From Larix sibirica (Eukaryota > Streptophyta > Pinopsida > Pinales > Pinaceae): 20,843 nucleotides of DNA. Each line of letters begins with the position of its first letter. Position 1 is the first letter of the stretch. The position numbers and the translations under genes were made by a program. The stretch lies in assembly GCA_004151065.3 (NCBI GenBank), contig NWUY0300002936.1, positions 1 to 20,843 on the forward strand. The letters run 5' to 3'. Below the pieces are notes generated by a model that was given only the letters and a program-made list of their open reading frames with translations, ran no database searches and was not told where the DNA came from. This document shows positions 19,923 through 20,843 of the stretch, one piece after another.

Positions 19923-20139
19923 TATATATGTAAAAGATACATCGACGCAATCAAATATATACATGTGATCATCAATAATTGCTATGAGCTAGTTGGTCCA
20001 CCACCAAATCCAAAGGCATCAATACCTCCACCAAATTAAAATACAAAATTAAGCAGCTAGTATATATCTCCACCAAAATCTATACCACCCAATGCAACAA
20101 TATTGTATATAATATCAGTGAGTGTAGTGGGTGTAGCAG

Positions 20140-20517
20140 TTGGTCAATTGGCTACTAGACGAGGAGGAGATGGTGTTTTGTTGGATAGTGGAGGAGGCAA
20201 TGATGGTCAATCACCCAGTGGAGAAGGAAATGATGTTCAATCAATTAGGTGAGGAGGAGAAGGTGTCCTTTCAATCTATGGATGAGGAGAGGGTATTTTA
20301 TAAAGTTATGGAGGAGGAGAGGGTGATCGATCAGTTTGTGGAAGAGGAGAGGATGGTTGGTCAACCTGTGGAGGAGGAGAGATTGCTTGGTCGACTCATG
20401 GAGGAGGAGAGGATAGTTGGTCATCCTGTGGAGGAGAACAAGGTGGTTATTCAGATGGTGGAGGAGGAGGGGGTGGGGGATGTGGATAATCACCATCTTT
20501 GGGCTAGATGGATGTAA
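20140..20517 (+). CDS. ORF made of 10-residue acidic repeats (30-bp minisatellite)
   Basis: A 125-codon ORF runs from ATG at 20140 to TAA at 20518. Its body is eleven direct repeats of exactly 30 bp (20161-20490), each beginning with a GAGGAGGAGA-like word. In this frame each unit reads EEER followed by six mostly hydrophobic residues, such as EEERMVGQPV, EEERLLGRLM and EEERIVGHPV. A second frame gives Gly-rich repeats (GGGEDGWSTC type) but has stops, and the minus strand is also open. No domain is recognised. It lies downstream of the TNP2-like gene, where CACTA elements often carry a second, variable ORF, but the openness could simply result from the repeat length being a multiple of three. 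Confidence 0.35.
   Translation: MVNWLLDEEEMVFCWIVEEAMMVNHPVEKEMMFNQLGEEEKVSFQSMDEERVFYKVMEEERVIDQFVEEERMVGQPVEEERLLGRLMEEERIVGHPVEENKVVIQMVEEEGVGDVDNHHLWARWM
20161..20490. repeat. 30-bp minisatellite, 11 units in perfect register
   Basis: Units start at 20161, 20191, 20221 and every 30 bases to 20461 with no length variation. The first ten bases are conserved (GAGGAGGAGA or close variants) and the remainder is variable, with GGTTGGTCAACCT-like ends in the middle units. Confidence 0.93.
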
Positions 20518-20843
20518 AGAAGAATGCTAATGGTGATGGTGATATGGCCTCCTTTTATCTAGTAGTCTCACTACACTGACAACATGATACATCAATAGGG
20601 TCTTATCAAAAGGGAGTCTCGCCCATTTACTAGAAATATATGGGTCTTATACAATTGGGATCACTGATACAAGGAACACTCTATACTAGTTCATAGTCAA
20701 TTTTCTAGGTTGGAAAAGTCTATGACCTAGTTTGTGTCATAGGCATTTCTTTGTATATGAGGTAGCTCATCTATATCCACCACCTCCTCATCATGTTAGT
20801 GAGGCATCTCCCCAACACACATTCCAATATCTACAAAACAATA
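20518..20843. other. Unassigned tail of the window
   Basis: No intact frame. Plus-strand words such as SRPFTRNIWVLYNWDH and, in another frame, AHLLEIYGSYTIGITDT are coding-like. The second loosely recalls the start of the plant Ptta/En/Spm transposase domain that follows TNP2 in some CACTA elements, but this is too weak to call. The window ends before any CACTA terminus. Confidence 0.3.

Larger units (their letters stand above)
18200..20140. other. AT-rich region with no recognised gene
   Basis: About 1.9 kb of very AT-rich sequence downstream of the TNP2-like tail. Apart from one small broken minus-strand ORF (18675-18923), a 31-bp tandem duplication (19121-19182) and a ~190-bp tandem duplication (19541-19922), I see no structure. 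It could be the internal non-coding part of the CACTA element or simple flanking sequence. Confidence 0.45.

Noticed and set aside
20161-20490. CRISPR-like array
   Set aside because: The repeats are directly adjacent with no spacers, and the window is plant-type DNA.
20245-20496. Minus-strand ORF of Leu/His repeats
   Set aside because: It is the antisense reading of the 30-bp minisatellite.
20566-20580. CACTAC word as a possible CACTA terminal inverted repeat
   Set aside because: No matching inverted copy or 3-bp target duplication is found at the other side of the transposase.
1-20843. Endogenous viral genome or caulimovirus-like insertion
   Set aside because: All reverse transcriptase, gag and integrase pieces fit Ty3/gypsy LTR retrotransposons with LTRs and plant-type primer site; no movement or coat protein is seen.

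Overview
This window reads as repeat-rich, AT-rich nuclear DNA from a large plant genome. A gymnosperm is my best guess, because the Ty3/gypsy gag-protease-RT proteins and the TNP2 wording resemble conifer-type repeats; this is recognition from memory, not a search. I see no intact host gene, tRNA, rRNA, CRISPR array or prokaryotic signal. Almost all recognisable sequence is decayed transposable elements, nested and duplicated, with stops and frameshifts throughout. Two isolated Ns (12248 and 14661) show this is a draft assembly.

Layout. (1) 1-~4170, minus strand: a decayed Ty3/gypsy element ('gypsy A') running from a proline-rich gag (about 4010-3200) through an aspartic protease (about 2720-2280) and an unusual linker with two CCHC-like zinc knuckles (1745-1530) to reverse transcriptase (about 1090-1, cut by the window edge). 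(2) 4079-5955: an AT-rich stretch and then an RT-RNase H fragment of a second, chromovirus-like gypsy family, also minus strand. (3) 5956-6737, plus strand: the 5' part of a CACTA (En/Spm) TNP2-like transposase. (4) 6738-11869, minus strand: a Ty3/gypsy element ('gypsy B') with both LTRs (818 and 833 bp), a tRNA-Asp-type primer binding site, a polypurine tract, gag and integrase, but with protease, RT and RNase H deleted. An unrecognised ORF lies directly against the 3' LTR. (5) ~12190-14945: a second copy of blocks 1 (gag end only), 2 and 3. (6) 14187-~18200, plus strand: a long, collinear but broken TNP2 transposase ending in a DUF4216-like domain. (7) 18200-20140: AT-rich DNA with short tandem duplications and one small broken ORF. 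(8) 20140-20517: an 11-unit, 30-bp in-frame minisatellite, followed by unassigned sequence to the end.

The most notable observation is that 4079-5921 and 12310-14152 match base for base over 1,843 bp by my reading, while the homologous flanks on both sides are clearly diverged (roughly 80% on the CACTA side). The identity edges fall inside elements, not at element junctions. The LTRs of the element lying between the copies differ by roughly 15%, so the duplication looks old and the perfect core looks recent. Gene conversion or an assembly artefact are the two main explanations. I do not see a convincing new biological system here. Other points worth a look are the knuckles between protease and RT, the extra ORF abutting the gypsy B 3' LTR, and the dyad-motif cluster at 8077-8335.
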